From contig NZ_JAKQZC010000002.1 of assembly GCF_023736115.1 (NCBI RefSeq), positions 1 to 64,000 on the forward strand: a stretch of DNA of 64,000 nt. The letters run 5' to 3'. A program made the translations under genes and the position numbers. The DNA is from Salinicola avicenniae. GTDB taxonomy: Bacteria > Pseudomonadota > Gammaproteobacteria > Pseudomonadales > Halomonadaceae. The stretch's first letter is position 1. Each line of letters opens with the position of its first letter. Below are positions 1-10,246 of this stretch, in pieces. Below the pieces are notes generated by a model. It was not told the DNA's origin, did no database searches, and was given only the letters and a program-made list of their open reading frames with translations.

Positions 1-115
1 GGCCGTCGACCAGCAGCGCCAGGTCGACCTTGTCGCCGGTGGTGCCGCTGGACTTCGAGGCCTGGGTGATGGCGGCAAGCTGATCTTCGTAGATCATCTT
101 GGAGTCGTGCAGCAG
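1..115 (-). repeat. Direct repeat copy A, inside cysN
   Basis: These 115 bases are identical base for base to 63885-63999 and lie in the same orientation. The first difference is at 116 (c) versus 64000 (g), a synonymous change in an arginine codon. The repeat is the GTPase region of two cysN-type genes. The left limit cannot be seen because the window starts here, so the real repeat may be much longer. Confidence 0.97.
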
Positions 116-244
116 CCGTCCGATCAGGGTCGACTTGCCGTCGTCGACGCTGCCGCAGGTGATGAAGCGCAGGAGATCCTTGCTCTCGTGCTCCTTGAGG
201 TACTGCTCGATATTGTCGGCGATCAATGAAGACTGATGGGACAT
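1..244 (-). CDS. cysN: Sulfate adenylyltransferase subunit 1 CysN, 5' end only (runs off the window)
   Basis: This is the GTPase subunit of ATP sulfurylase, which with CysD turns sulfate and ATP into APS. Only the first 81 residues are visible. They contain the P-loop GSVDDGKST at about residues 31-39, typical of CysN/NodQ translation-factor-like GTPases. The start ATG reads down from 244. It lies downstream of cysD on the same strand with an unusually long gap (about 186 bases); a small inverted repeat (ATTCGGC / GCCGAAT, 346-364) sits in that gap without a T-tract. Whether this copy also carries a C-terminal APS kinase (CysC) domain cannot be seen. Its first 115 visible bases are identical to the second cysN-type gene at the other end of the window. 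Confidence 0.93.
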   Translation of the reverse strand, partial: MSHQSSLIADNIEQYLKEHESKDLLRFITCGSVDDGKSTLIGRLLHDSKMIYEDQLAAITQASKSSGTTGDKVDLALLVDG

Positions 245-430
245 GATCGTATCTCCCGGGGTCATTGGGATGCACGAAGCCGCGACGGTCTCGCGAGAGG
301 CGTCGGCACGGGCATCCGGAAATCATGAAAGGTCAGGACAAGGGAATTCGGCATATCGCCGAATCGAAGGCCTGTTATCGGCGTGGCGCGGACCGGAACA
401 TTGGGGTTCTCGGCCCGCCGCAGCGCGGGT

Positions 431-1381
431 TCAGAAGTAGCCTTCGCGCTTCTTCTTCTCCATCGAGCCGGCCTGATCCTTGTCGATGGCACGACCGCTG
501 CGCTCCGAGGTGCGGGTCAGCAGCATCTCCTGGATGATCTCCGGCAGCGTCGCCGCTTCCGACTCCACCGCACCGGTCAGCGGATAGCAGCCCAGCGTAC
601 GGAAGCGCACCCACTTCTCTTCCGGCACTTCGCCCGGTTCCAGCGGCAGGCGCTCGTCGTCGACCATCACCAGCATGCCGTCGCGCTCGACCACCGGACG
701 CGGGGCGGAGTAGTAGAGCGGCACGATGGGGATCGATTCGAGGTAGATGTACTGCCAGATATCCAGCTCGGTCCAGTTGGAGAGCGGGAAGACACGGATC
801 GACTCGCCCTTGTTAACCTTGCCGTTGTAGAGATTCCACAGCTCCGGGCGCTGGTTCTTGGGGTCCCAGCGGTGGTGCTTGTCGCGGAAGGAGTAGACGC
901 GCTCCTTGGCGCGGGAGGCTTCCTCGTCGCGGCGCGCCCCGCCGAAGGCGGCATCGAAGCCGTACTTGTCCAGCGCCTGCTTGAGCGACTGGGTCTTCAT
1001 GATGTCGGTGTACTTGGCGCTGCCGTGATCGAACGGGTTGATGCCGGCGGCACGCCCTTCCTCGTTGATATGCTCGATCAGCTCCATGCCCACGTCCGCC
1101 GCCATGCGGTCGCGGAACTCGATCATCTCCTTGAACTTCCAGGTGGTGTTGACGTGCATCAGCGGGAACGGCGGCGACCCGGGATAGAAGGCCTTGCGCG
1201 CCAGATGCAGCATCACCGAGGAGTCCTTGCCGATCGAGTAGAGCATCACCGGGTTGCCGAACTCGGCCGCCACTTCGCGGATGATGTGAATCGACTCGGC
1301 TTCGAGCTGCTTCAAGTGGGTCTGGCGTTCGGGACTCAGCGCCACGTCAGGACTCGGTTGATTGGTGTTCGGTACGGTCAT
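431..1381 (-). CDS. cysD: Sulfate adenylyltransferase subunit 2 CysD
   Basis: This is the catalytic subunit of ATP sulfurylase (sulfate + ATP to APS + PPi), which works with CysN in the cytoplasm. The PP-loop motif SIGKDSS lies at about residues 49-55, and the C-terminal stretch with [15 protein letters not shown] is characteristic of CysD. It is 316 residues, close to the family size of about 300. I chose the ATG at 1381 because GGGGTG stands 9 bases before it; a longer reading from a GTG at 1393 has no ribosome site. It follows cysQ by 54 bases and precedes cysN. Its place behind capsule-export genes suggests that it feeds polysaccharide sulfation, although a role in cysteine synthesis is not excluded. 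Confidence 0.97.
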   Translation of the reverse strand: MTVPNTNQPSPDVALSPERQTHLKQLEAESIHIIREVAAEFGNPVMLYSIGKDSSVMLHLARKAFYPGSPPFPLMHVNTTWKFKEMIEFRDRMAADVGMELIEHINEEGRAAGINPFDHGSAKYTDIMKTQSLKQALDKYGFDAAFGGARRDEEASRAKERVYSFRDKHHRWDPKNQRPELWNLYNGKVNKGESIRVFPLSNWTELDIWQYIYLESIPIVPLYYSAPRPVVERDGMLVMVDDERLPLEPGEVPEEKWVRFRTLGCYPLTGAVESEAATLPEIIQEMLLTRTSERSGRAIDKDQAGSMEKKKREGYF

Positions 1382-1435
1382 GGTCAATTGCACCCCATGT
1401 TGTATCTATCCAGATTGACGAAAAAACCGGTCTGA

Positions 1436-2266
<831 letters not shown>

Positions 2267-2300
2267 TGGGTCGTCCCTTTTGTGTGGATCACCTTGACCG

Positions 2301-3641
2301 TCATGCCCTCATGGGCAGCATGACGATCCCCATCTTCTTCCATACGAAAAACGCTGCCACCACGTTCTGCAGCACCAGCACCAGCATCAGCGACAACGCC
2401 GCCCCCGTGGCACCGAATACGGGGATCAGCACGAAGAAGGATGCCGTGCCCAGCGTGCTGCAAATCAGGGTGATATTGCGCATCAGCTTCTCGCGTCCGG
2501 TCATCGTCAGCAGGAAACCGACGGCTCCGGTCATCACGTTGATCAGCTGTCCCACCGCAATGATACGCAGCAGATCGGCTGCCTGGCGAAATTCGTCACC
2601 GAACCAGCCGAGTACCCACTCCGGGAAGACGAAGCAGACGGCCGCCGGCGGCAGCGCCAGCACCGTCGCCGCCAGGGAGCTGCGCTGGGCTAGCTGCTTG
2701 AGCTGCGGGTGCTTGCCCTGATGAAACAGACGCGCGAAGCGCGGCGGAAAGACCGCATTGATCACCAACAGGATGAAGCTGATGACCATGGCCACACGCT
2801 CGGCTGACTTGAAGAGTCCCAGGTCGCCATGTGTCAGCAACGCGCCGGCAATCAGCACCCCCAGTACCTGCTGCAGAAACTGAGAGAGATTGAGCACGAT
2901 GAAACTGTGGGCGGTCGCGAAGTATTCGCCGCGCGTCGGCAGCTCACCATCCGGTTTGCCGTTCATCACCTCAGGGTGCCGGCGCAACCACCACCCGCTC
3001 TGCAGCGCCCCCTGAAGGCCGACCAACCAGGCCGCCAGACAGAAACCCCAGCCGGCCAGCACCAGCGAACGCGAACCGGTCGCCAGCACCATCGCCAGAA
3101 TGCAGCCCGCAGCCAGCAGCGAAATGGCGCCGTTCTCCTGCAGGCTGGCTCGCGCCGGCATGCCAATTCCCTTGAGAAAGCCGGCGAGGACAAAAGAGAG
3201 TGTGAAAGCGGGCACGGCCACCGCAATACCGACCAGCACTGGCGCGAGATCCGGCGAATCGAAGAAGCGCGCCAGCGGCATCCGGCATAGCCCGATGAGC
3301 AAGGCCACGGCCAGGCTCAAGCCACCGGCGCGGTAGAGCGACCAGCGCAGATAGACCGGAATGTTGGGGCTGGCGGCATCCTGGCTGACATAGCGCATCA
3401 GCGTGCCGTTCAGCCCGAAGCGCGCAATGATGCCCGCGCCGAGGATAACGCTCTGCGCCAGGGCAAAGACGCCGACACCCGCCGCACCGTAGAGCCGACC
3501 GAGCACGATGCCCAGCATCAAGGTGCCCAGCGCGGCAATACCCCGCGCCACGAAGGTCCGGCAGAGAGAGAGAAACAACTCGCCGCGAAATCGGGCCAGC
3601 CACTGACGCGGCATGCCGCCGAGGCGCTGTGTCTGATTCAT
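2301..3641 (-). CDS. Wzx-type polysaccharide flippase (MOP superfamily)
   Basis: This is a 446-residue integral membrane protein with about 12-14 hydrophobic segments. The N-terminal pattern FVARGIAALGTLMLGIVLGR is typical of polysaccharide / O-antigen flippases of the MOP superfamily. Such proteins move undecaprenyl-linked repeat units across the inner membrane. The gene sits 15 bases after the SLC13 permease gene and 34 before cysQ, in the operon that begins with wza. It is the only flippase candidate in the window, so it is the likely partner of the Wzy-like polymerase at 42.7-44.0 kb. No substrate can be read from the sequence. Confidence 0.85.
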   Translation of the reverse strand: MNQTQRLGGMPRQWLARFRGELFLSLCRTFVARGIAALGTLMLGIVLGRLYGAAGVGVFALAQSVILGAGIIARFGLNGTLMRYVSQDAASPNIPVYLRWSLYRAGGLSLAVALLIGLCRMPLARFFDSPDLAPVLVGIAVAVPAFTLSFVLAGFLKGIGMPARASLQENGAISLLAAGCILAMVLATGSRSLVLAGWGFCLAAWLVGLQGALQSGWWLRRHPEVMNGKPDGELPTRGEYFATAHSFIVLNLSQFLQQVLGVLIAGALLTHGDLGLFKSAERVAMVISFILLVINAVFPPRFARLFHQGKHPQLKQLAQRSSLAATVLALPPAAVCFVFPEWVLGWFGDEFRQAADLLRIIAVGQLINVMTGAVGFLLTMTGREKLMRNITLICSTLGTASFFVLIPVFGATGAALSLMLVLVLQNVVAAFFVWKKMGIVMLPMRA

Positions 3642-3656
3642 GGCAGGATCCGCAGG

Positions 3657-5417
3657 TCAGAAAGGCCAGACAAAAGGAATACCGATGAGCGTTACCGCCG
3701 CGACCGTCAGGCTCAGCGGCAATCCCCATTGGAGGTAATCGGTAAAGCGGTAGCCGCCGGGGCCCTGCACCATCAGATTGGTCTGATACCCGAGCGGCGT
3801 CAGGAAGCTGGCGGATGCCGCGAACATCACCGCGATGGCGAACGGCATCAGTGACACGCCCAGCGATGTCGCCACCGCCTGAGCGATGGGGAACATCAGC
3901 ACCGCCGCCGCGTTGTTGGTAATCAGCTCGGTGAAGAGCGTGGTCAACAGATAGATCGCCAACAACATCACCCAGGGGCTATCGAGCCCCAGCGTCAACA
4001 AGGCCTGGGCGATCCCCTGGGCCGCACCGGTGACTTCCAGCGCCTTGCCCAGGGAGAACGACGAGGCGATCACGATCAGGACGCTGAAATCGACCGAGCG
4101 TCGTGCCTGCGTCGCCGTCAGGCAACGCGTGAGAATCATCAGACCGGCGACCAGAAAGCCCGCCTGCAGAATCGACAGCCAGCCGAGCGCCGAGCTTGCC
4201 ACCAGCAGCAGCAATAGCCCCATCGCCAGCGGCGCCTTGCGGTGATCGGGCGGATTGGAGTCGGTCAGCGCGCTGACCAGCAGGAAATCGCGGTTGTTAC
4301 GGTGCACGTTGGCAAAGCTGCGACCCCCTTCGACCAGCAGCGTATCGCCAGGCTGCAGCTTGACGTCGCCAAGCTTGCCCTGCATACGCTGGCCGTGACG
4401 CGAAATCGACAGGATGGCGGCGTGGTAACGGGTCCGGAACTGCACCGCCTTGACCGTCTGTCCGATGCCGGGAAACTCCGGTGACAGCACCACTTCGGTC
4501 AAGCTGCGGTGGATATGTGCCATGGGCAGCGAATCGACGTCACTATTGGCCGGCTTGAGGCCATTGCGCGCGCGCAGCTCCTGAGCACACTCCGGCGAGC
4601 CGACGAAGAACAGGCGATCGCCGGCCTTGAGCACGGTATCCGGACTGACCGCGCTGAACAGCTCGCCGTCACGCTCCAGTTCAGCCAGATAGCCGTGCGC
4701 CAGGCGACGCAGGCCCGCCTCGGCGATCGGCTTGCCGACCACCGGGCCGCGCGCCTCGACAACGCACTCGACGCCATACTCACGCATCTTGGCCAGTTGA
4801 CCGCGGGCACCCTGGCGATCCGGCATGCGCCCGCCCATCAGGAACAGCACCACGCCACCGGCAAGCGCCACCATCACCCCCAGCGGCGTGATATCGAAGA
4901 TCCCCAGGCCCTGCCCGCTCTGTTGCAGCAAGCCGTTGACGACCAGGTTGGTGCTGGTACCGATCAGCGTCATGGTACCGCCGAGAATCGCCACGTAGCT
5001 CAACGGCAACAGCAGACGCGAGGGCGACATCTGCAGACGCCGGCACCATTCCTGAACCGCCGGGATGAGCATCGCCACCACGGTGGTGTTGTTCATGAAC
5101 GCACTGAGCACCGCCGTCGGCACCATCATTCGCAGCTGCGCTACGCGCTCGCTGTCGGGCAGGCCAAGCACTCGTTGCACGATCCAGTGCACCGCGCCGG
5201 TCTCCTTGAGTCCGGCGGCCACCACGAACAGCACCGCGATGGTGATGACACCGCTGTTGCCGAAGCCGGCCAGTGCCGCCGCCGGCGACAGGATGCCGCT
5301 GATGATCAGCAGCGCCATTGCTCCCACCAGAATCGCGTCGGTGGGAAACCGGTTGGTGGCCAGCGCCAACAGCACACAGACCACCAACCCTAGGGAAAAA
5401 TAGGCTTCAAGAGACAT
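3657..5417 (-). CDS. SLC13 / DASS-family permease with two TrkA-C domains, probable sulfate transporter
   Basis: This 586-residue membrane protein has an ion-transporter (CitT/ArsB-like) fold. N-terminal helices carry the motif NNTTVVAMLIPAV near 110, and an STNLVVNG motif near 160 matches the Na+/substrate hairpin signature. Two soluble RCK_C (TrkA-C) domains sit at roughly 205-300 and 300-380, and the C-terminal helices include a second hairpin (TNNAAAVLMFPIA). SLC13 proteins with central TrkA-C domains are often sulfate transporters. Standing between wzc and cysQ-cysD-cysN, sulfate is the best guess for substrate. The start has no strong ribosome site. It follows wzc by 73 bases with no obvious terminator, so co-transcription is plausible. 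Confidence 0.85.
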   Translation of the reverse strand: MSLEAYFSLGLVVCVLLALATNRFPTDAILVGAMALLIISGILSPAAALAGFGNSGVITIAVLFVVAAGLKETGAVHWIVQRVLGLPDSERVAQLRMMVPTAVLSAFMNNTTVVAMLIPAVQEWCRRLQMSPSRLLLPLSYVAILGGTMTLIGTSTNLVVNGLLQQSGQGLGIFDITPLGVMVALAGGVVLFLMGGRMPDRQGARGQLAKMREYGVECVVEARGPVVGKPIAEAGLRRLAHGYLAELERDGELFSAVSPDTVLKAGDRLFFVGSPECAQELRARNGLKPANSDVDSLPMAHIHRSLTEVVLSPEFPGIGQTVKAVQFRTRYHAAILSISRHGQRMQGKLGDVKLQPGDTLLVEGGRSFANVHRNNRDFLLVSALTDSNPPDHRKAPLAMGLLLLLVASSALGWLSILQAGFLVAGLMILTRCLTATQARRSVDFSVLIVIASSFSLGKALEVTGAAQGIAQALLTLGLDSPWVMLLAIYLLTTLFTELITNNAAAVLMFPIAQAVATSLGVSLMPFAIAVMFAASASFLTPLGYQTNLMVQGPGGYRFTDYLQWGLPLSLTVAAVTLIGIPFVWPF

Positions 5418-5490
5418 GCATTCAGCGCCGAAAGAGTTCCAGATCGTGACCGCGTGACCTGCCGGTCGCTAGCTTGCGCCAATCATCCTG

Positions 5491-7695
5491 TCACTTGTAG
5501 CTGTAATGATAATAACCATACCCGTACTCGGTGGCCGCCTTGCGCTCCACCGCGTTCAGGATCGCACCGCGCGGCTCCACGCCCGCCGTGCGCAGTCGGC
5601 CGAGCGCCAGCTCGAGCTCCTTCGCCGGATTGAGCTGGAAGCGTGCCAGCATCAGCGTCGTACCGACCTGCTCCCCAACCACCGCAGCATCGGTCACCGC
5701 CAGAACGGGCGGAGAATCGATGATCACCAGGTCATAGCGCTCGCTGACCGCGCGCAAGAATTCACTGAAACGCGCCCCCATCAGCAACTCAGAGGGGTTC
5801 GGCGGTGCCATGCCGCGGGCGACATATTGCAGGTTCTCGACGTCGGCAACGTCGCGCACGACTTCCTCCAACGAGAGCTTGCCGCCAAGCAGATCGCTCA
5901 GCCCCTGACCGGACGCGGCACCGAAAACGCTGTGAACCTGCCCCTTGCGCATATCGGCATCGACCACCAGGACACGCTGACCAGCTTGGGCGCAGACCGC
6001 TGCCAGATTGACGCTGACGAAGCTCTTGCCGACGCCGGGGCTCGGACCGGTAATCATCAACCGGTTGTCATTCGCTTCGAGCATGGCGAAGTGCAGGCTG
6101 GTACGCAGACCACGCAACGCCTCGATCGACACATCGGCCGGATTCCGCATCGCCAGCAGCCCGGCAGGCACGCTGCGCTCCTGCTCACGGCGGGAACGCT
6201 TGATGCGCCGGTCAAGCTTGCCCTGCTCCTCGGAAAGCGGAATCGTCGCGTAGACCGGCAGGCCAAGCTCCTCGATCTGCTCCTGGGTCTCGATACCGCG
6301 ATTGAACAGCGCCCGCAGGAAGACTCCCGCCACCCCGACGATCAACCCGAGGATGATCGAAACTGCCAGAATCAGTACCTTGTTGGGCGCGACCGGCGCC
6401 GGCAACGCCGCCGCGCTATCGAGGATACGGACGTTGCCGACCGTACTCGCCTCGGCGATCTTGGTCTCCTGCACCTTGTTGAGCAGTTGCACGTAGATTT
6501 CGTTGTTGACCTCGACGTCGCGCTGCAGGCGCAGGATTTCCTGCTGCGTTTCCGGCAGATTCTTCACCTGCTGGTTGAGGTTGTCGCGTTCACGCTGCAG
6601 TTGGGCTTTCTTCTCCAGCAGCGCCTGATAGGTCGGGTGCGACTTGGTAAATCGCTGAGAGATCTCGGCCTCGCTCATCTCCAGCTCGTTGAGCTGAGAC
6701 TCCAGGTTGACCACGCGATCGAGCACCGACTGCGTCTCCATCGACAGGTCGACGCTATCGCGAGATTCACGGTACTGGTTGAGCTTGTCTTCGGCCTGGT
6801 TGAGCTGCTCGCGAATCTCCGGCACCTGGCTGTTGAGGAACTCCAGGCTCTTGCGCGCCTCCTCGGACTGGCGCTGCACGTTCTGCGAGTAGTAGATGTC
6901 GGCGATGGTATTCAGCGCCCTCTGCGTCTCATCCGGGTCGGTGCCGGTCAGGCTCCAGCTCAGGATACCGGTTTCGCTGCCGGCCTCGACGACCTCGAAG
7001 CGTCCCCGCAGACCATTGATCGCGGCCAGCTCCGGCGTGCGCTGCACCGTGAAGCGAGCGCCGGGTGCGGCATCGATCGCGGTCACTCGTAGCGACAGGT
7101 CACCGCCAAGGAAGGTACTCATCTGCCCCACCTTGCCGCTACCGACTTCAGTGCCATCGGCATCCAACAGCCGGTAGCTATAGCTGTCTTCCACCTCGAG
7201 GGTAAATGTCTTGCCGCGATAGGCATCCGCCATCGGCATGTCGCTGACGACCACGCTCTCTCCGCCGAAGGCGTAGCCCCATCCTTGGGCGAAGTCGGGC
7301 CGACCGATGCCGTGACTGCGCAGGAAGCCACCGATCACCGGCAACGTGACCGGCGTCACGTTGATATCGAGATTGAGCAGATCCACCGCCTGACCCAACA
7401 CCATCCGCGACCGAATGATCTCGATTTCCGACAGCGTCGGCGGCTTCTCTCCCAGTAACGAGGAGACCTCGCGCAGCGGGTTGTCAGGCGCATTCGACTC
7501 GATCTGAACGAGCGCGTCGGCCCGGTAGATGGGCGTCGCCAGACTCACGTAGACCAGCCCAATGAGGGCAAAGACCGCCACGCTGGCCAGGACCCACTTG
7601 CGATAGTCCAGCAGGATGCCGAGCAGTCGTCGAATGTCGATCTCTTCGTGATTACTGCGCGCCGTGGGCGTCATCGATGTATTGCTCGTGTTCAT
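5491..7695 (-). CDS. wzc: Wzc-type polysaccharide co-polymerase / BY-kinase
   Basis: This inner-membrane protein sets polysaccharide chain length and works with Wza in export; its cytoplasmic domain is a bacterial tyrosine kinase. At 734 residues it has a Wzz domain, a first membrane segment at about 35-57, a long periplasmic coiled-coil region, a second membrane segment near 440, and then the kinase. The kinase shows Walker A GPSPGVGKS (about 550-558), Walker A' VDADMRKG near 578, Walker B VIIDSPP near 657, and a C-terminal tyrosine cluster EYGYGYYHYSY for autophosphorylation. I chose the ATG at 7695; reading further upstream would run into wzb. It lies 19 bases after wzb. Confidence 0.96.
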   Translation of the reverse strand: MNTSNTSMTPTARSNHEEIDIRRLLGILLDYRKWVLASVAVFALIGLVYVSLATPIYRADALVQIESNAPDNPLREVSSLLGEKPPTLSEIEIIRSRMVLGQAVDLLNLDINVTPVTLPVIGGFLRSHGIGRPDFAQGWGYAFGGESVVVSDMPMADAYRGKTFTLEVEDSYSYRLLDADGTEVGSGKVGQMSTFLGGDLSLRVTAIDAAPGARFTVQRTPELAAINGLRGRFEVVEAGSETGILSWSLTGTDPDETQRALNTIADIYYSQNVQRQSEEARKSLEFLNSQVPEIREQLNQAEDKLNQYRESRDSVDLSMETQSVLDRVVNLESQLNELEMSEAEISQRFTKSHPTYQALLEKKAQLQRERDNLNQQVKNLPETQQEILRLQRDVEVNNEIYVQLLNKVQETKIAEASTVGNVRILDSAAALPAPVAPNKVLILAVSIILGLIVGVAGVFLRALFNRGIETQEQIEELGLPVYATIPLSEEQGKLDRRIKRSRREQERSVPAGLLAMRNPADVSIEALRGLRTSLHFAMLEANDNRLMITGPSPGVGKSFVSVNLAAVCAQAGQRVLVVDADMRKGQVHSVFGAASGQGLSDLLGGKLSLEEVVRDVADVENLQYVARGMAPPNPSELLMGARFSEFLRAVSERYDLVIIDSPPVLAVTDAAVVGEQVGTTLMLARFQLNPAKELELALGRLRTAGVEPRGAILNAVERKAATEYGYGYYHYSYK

Positions 7696-7714
7696 GGGGG
7701 ACTCTTGCATCCTT

Positions 7715-8152
7715 TCAGCGGTCCGGCATCTTGCCGATCCAGGCGTCCGCGGCCTGCACCAGCAACTGATGAACGTGTTCGAAGGCACTCTCGCTCTTGC
7801 GGTAGGGGTCCGGCACTTCTCGTGGCTCGATCCAGCGCGCAAACAGCATCGTCTTGCCGGAAGCCGCCGGGTGGCGCTCGGCCACGGCATGGCGCTGCCC
7901 CTCGCTCATGACCAGCACCAGGTCCGCCGCCTGCAACATGGAATCATCGACCTGCCGGGCGACATGGGCGGAGAGATCGAGGCCATGCGCCTCGGCCAGC
8001 GCGCGGGCCGTTGGCTCGACGCCTTCCCCGACCAGGGCGCCCAGGCCGGCGGAAGCGATCTGTCGTTCGGGAAAGCGAGCGCGCAACAGGGCCTCGGCCA
8101 CCGGGCTACGACAGATATTGCCGGTACACAGCACCAATATGCGGTCAAACAT
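7715..8152 (-). CDS. wzb: Wzb-type low-molecular-weight protein tyrosine phosphatase
   Basis: This phosphatase removes phosphate from the Wzc tyrosine tail and so cycles capsule assembly. It is 145 residues, with the catalytic loop CTGNICRS at residues 9-16 and the general-acid motif DPY at 115-117, both complete. The start ATG at 8152 comes one base after the wza stop, which indicates translational coupling; an upstream in-frame start would overlap wza. Its order between wza and wzc is the usual one. Confidence 0.95.
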   Translation of the reverse strand: MFDRILVLCTGNICRSPVAEALLRARFPERQIASAGLGALVGEGVEPTARALAEAHGLDLSAHVARQVDDSMLQAADLVLVMSEGQRHAVAERHPAASGKTMLFARWIEPREVPDPYRKSESAFEHVHQLLVQAADAWIGKMPDR

Positions 8153-8153
8153 C

Positions 8154-9317
8154 TCAGTTGCCGTCCCGCAGCTCATCGAAGTCACGCGTGGCTCGCGTCA
8201 CCTGGTAGATCGAGGTAATCGTCGGCGTCAGCTGGTTGACCACGCGATTCCAGCGGCTCAACGGCGCAGCGGTCACATAGACGATATCGGTGGGCTGCAG
8301 CATGAACTGGGTGCCCAGTACCAGTGCCGTGGCATTGCGCGCGTCCAGCTGGTAGACCGTCGCCAGCTTGCCGCTGTCGGGCGCTGCCTGCCGGATCACG
8401 AAGATGCCGTTGGCGTCGGCCTGCGCCTCGTCCATGCCACCCGCCTGCGAGAGGGCGTCGGTCAGCGACAGACGGGTGTTGCCCATCGGCAGCGTCGCCG
8501 GGTCGACGACCTCGCCCATCACGAACACCTTCTGGTTGCCCAGATCCGGCACATGCAGCACGTCGCCATCCTGCAGCAGTCGATTCTGCTCGAGATCACC
8601 GTTCTGCAGCATGTCATGGACGTCGATGTGCGTTTCTTCGTCGCCACGCGTCAGGACCACATCATGCCAGTTGGCCTCGCCATTCAGCCCCCCGGCCAGA
8701 TTGACGGCGTCCAATACGGTCATCGGCACATTGGTCACCGGCATCACACCGGGCTGCTCGACCTGCCCCGTCACGTAGACCTTCTGTGAGTTGTAGCCGG
8801 CCACCTTGACGTCAACCTGAGGTTCGGTGATGTAGGTCGCCAGACTGCGCTGCAGCTGATCTCGCACGTCCTCGACCGTACGCCCAGCCACCTGGATACG
8901 TCCGACATAGGGATAGAAGATGGAGCCGTCACTATAGACGGTATTGCCCGACTCCTCCGTTGGGCGCTCGCTGCCCGCCGGAATGGTCAGCTCAGGATGG
9001 TCATAGACAATGATCGAGAGCACATCCCCCACACCGATGCGGTACTGATAGCGCGCGTCGAGAGCGTCATGTTGCGGACCCGACAGCGCTCTGGCGAGCG
9101 CGGCATCGTCACCTGTGCCACCTGCCGCCTCCTCTGTCGGCGCCATCTGTTGACTGCGCACCAGCCCCAAGGTGATCGGCTCGACGTCCACGAGGTCGTC
9201 GATCGGCGCCGAATCCGTCTCATAGCCGATATTGCCGCCGGGCGCGAAGGCACAACCGGAGAGAACCACGCCAAGTGACATGCATAGCCAGATGGCACGC
9301 CATCTATCAAGAGTCAT
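8154..9317 (-). CDS. wza: Wza-type outer-membrane polysaccharide export lipoprotein
   Basis: Wza forms the outer-membrane channel for capsule or exopolysaccharide. The protein is 387 residues, with a lipoprotein signal ending LSGC (Cys22). The Poly_export domain starts around residue 90 (YRIGVGDVLSIIVYDH) and is followed by SLBB domains (KVYVTGQVEQPG and KVFVMGEVVDPA). I prefer the ATG at 9317, since AGGG stands 6 bases before it; the ATG at 9323 leaves almost no spacing. It heads a same-strand run wza-wzb-wzc-permease-flippase-cysQ-cysD-cysN. An ops / JUMPstart element lies about 100 bases upstream. Confidence 0.96.
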   Translation of the reverse strand: MTLDRWRAIWLCMSLGVVLSGCAFAPGGNIGYETDSAPIDDLVDVEPITLGLVRSQQMAPTEEAAGGTGDDAALARALSGPQHDALDARYQYRIGVGDVLSIIVYDHPELTIPAGSERPTEESGNTVYSDGSIFYPYVGRIQVAGRTVEDVRDQLQRSLATYITEPQVDVKVAGYNSQKVYVTGQVEQPGVMPVTNVPMTVLDAVNLAGGLNGEANWHDVVLTRGDEETHIDVHDMLQNGDLEQNRLLQDGDVLHVPDLGNQKVFVMGEVVDPATLPMGNTRLSLTDALSQAGGMDEAQADANGIFVIRQAAPDSGKLATVYQLDARNATALVLGTQFMLQPTDIVYVTAAPLSRWNRVVNQLTPTITSIYQVTRATRDFDELRDGN

Positions 9318-9419
9318 CTTCATCCCTGCCGTTCACCCTGTTTTTCGTCCATGAGGAGCCCCACTACTCAACCATTCTCGACCTTGATTATCGAGCCAGC
9401 TCAATAAATAAATTTTAAA

Positions 9420-9433
9420 CACGCTACCGCCCC
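9420..9433 (-). promoter_or_regulatory. ops / JUMPstart element in the wza leader (RfaH recruitment site)
   Basis: On the minus strand this reads GGGGCGGTAGCGTG, which includes the full ops consensus GGCGGTAGNNT and equals the last 14 bases of the enterobacterial JUMPstart sequence. A GTTAA stands a few bases upstream, as in JUMPstart. In enterobacteria this site pauses RNA polymerase and recruits the antiterminator RfaH to long capsule, LPS and toxin operons. It is about 103 bases before the wza start, in the right orientation, ahead of an operon of about 9 kb. Confidence 0.85.
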
Positions 9434-10164
9434 GGAATATTAACGGCATTCTCCGAGGCCATGAGCTTCCACCTTTAACAACCAAAAGGCTTTTCAGACT
9501 TGTCTTATAAGGGTGTTCAATCCTTGACCCCGTTGCGACGCAAATCAAGCAATGCGAAGGGCGTGCCAGGTTTGTAAAAAAACAACAAAACAATAACCAT
9601 CCCCTTACACAACCAGTGCAAACAGTGTGCAAAAACCTCTTATTGGCTTCTATCCGACGCTGACAACCAATAATTGATAGCGGCAAGGTGTGACGTTTCC
9701 GCGACAGGCAAGAACCATTTCCTACGCCACTTGACACACTAAAAAACATTAACTTTCTCATACCCGCAACAACTTACCTAACGACACAAACCCCGAGAGT
9801 TTTCAGAATATCTCTTTTTTATCATGAGCTTACGACATCGGCCGGCGAGACAGATGGCACTGGCTCCACACCCCGTACTGGCGCCATCGCCCTCCATAGC
9901 CTTGTTGGGTAACCGATATCGACCCTACCGACCCAATCCCTCTAATACTTAAGTTAAATTCGCGTCGCCATTTGCTGACAGATTATTTTTATCTAATACA
10001 GTACAGGAAAATAATGTTTCATAAAGATACAGTTTGCGCTGACCGCTCGCGCTCATCCACCACTGCACCAGCATGTCTCTTTAACCCCAAACCCGTTCAA
10101 TCACGGTGCAACCCATTTCGGTAGTTTCCGATTTCACGCTCGCGAACCGCTTTTATTGAGAGAA

Positions 10165-10195
10165 TTGACAACTTGTAATTGCTCGGACGCATAAT
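10165..10195 (+). promoter_or_regulatory. Possible sigma-70 promoter for gfcA
   Basis: A perfect -35 hexamer TTGACA (10165-10170) is followed after 19 bases by CATAAT (10190-10195). The spacing is longer than the ideal 17, so the promoter would be weak or need an activator. It stands about 70 bases before the gfcA start. Confidence 0.45.
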
Positions 10196-10211
10196 ATTGG
10201 TAAGAATAAAC

Positions 10212-10246
10212 GTGGTCTTCGGACCACAACCGTTGGTTTAACCAAC
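10212..10246 (+). other. Two stem-loops in the gfcA leader
   Basis: The first is GTGGTC-TTCG-GACCAC (10212-10227), a perfect 6-bp stem closed by a UUCG tetraloop. The second is GTTGG / CCAAC (10232-10246). Neither is followed by a T-run, so they are not terminators. They lie directly before the strong ribosome site AGGAGG (10251-10256) and may stabilise the mRNA or control translation. Confidence 0.6.

Noticed and set aside
5506-7092. 528-residue open frame antisense to wzc
   Set aside because: High-GC antisense shadow; Arg/His/Gln-rich with no recognisable domain.
9731-9760. TTGACA on the plus strand as a promoter
   Set aside because: No acceptable -10 hexamer at 16-18 bases, and it points away from wza with the first gene 500 bases off.
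9333-9761. 142-residue open frame upstream of wza on the minus strand
   Set aside because: It lies in the AT-rich leader, covers the ops element, has no family pattern and no good ribosome site.
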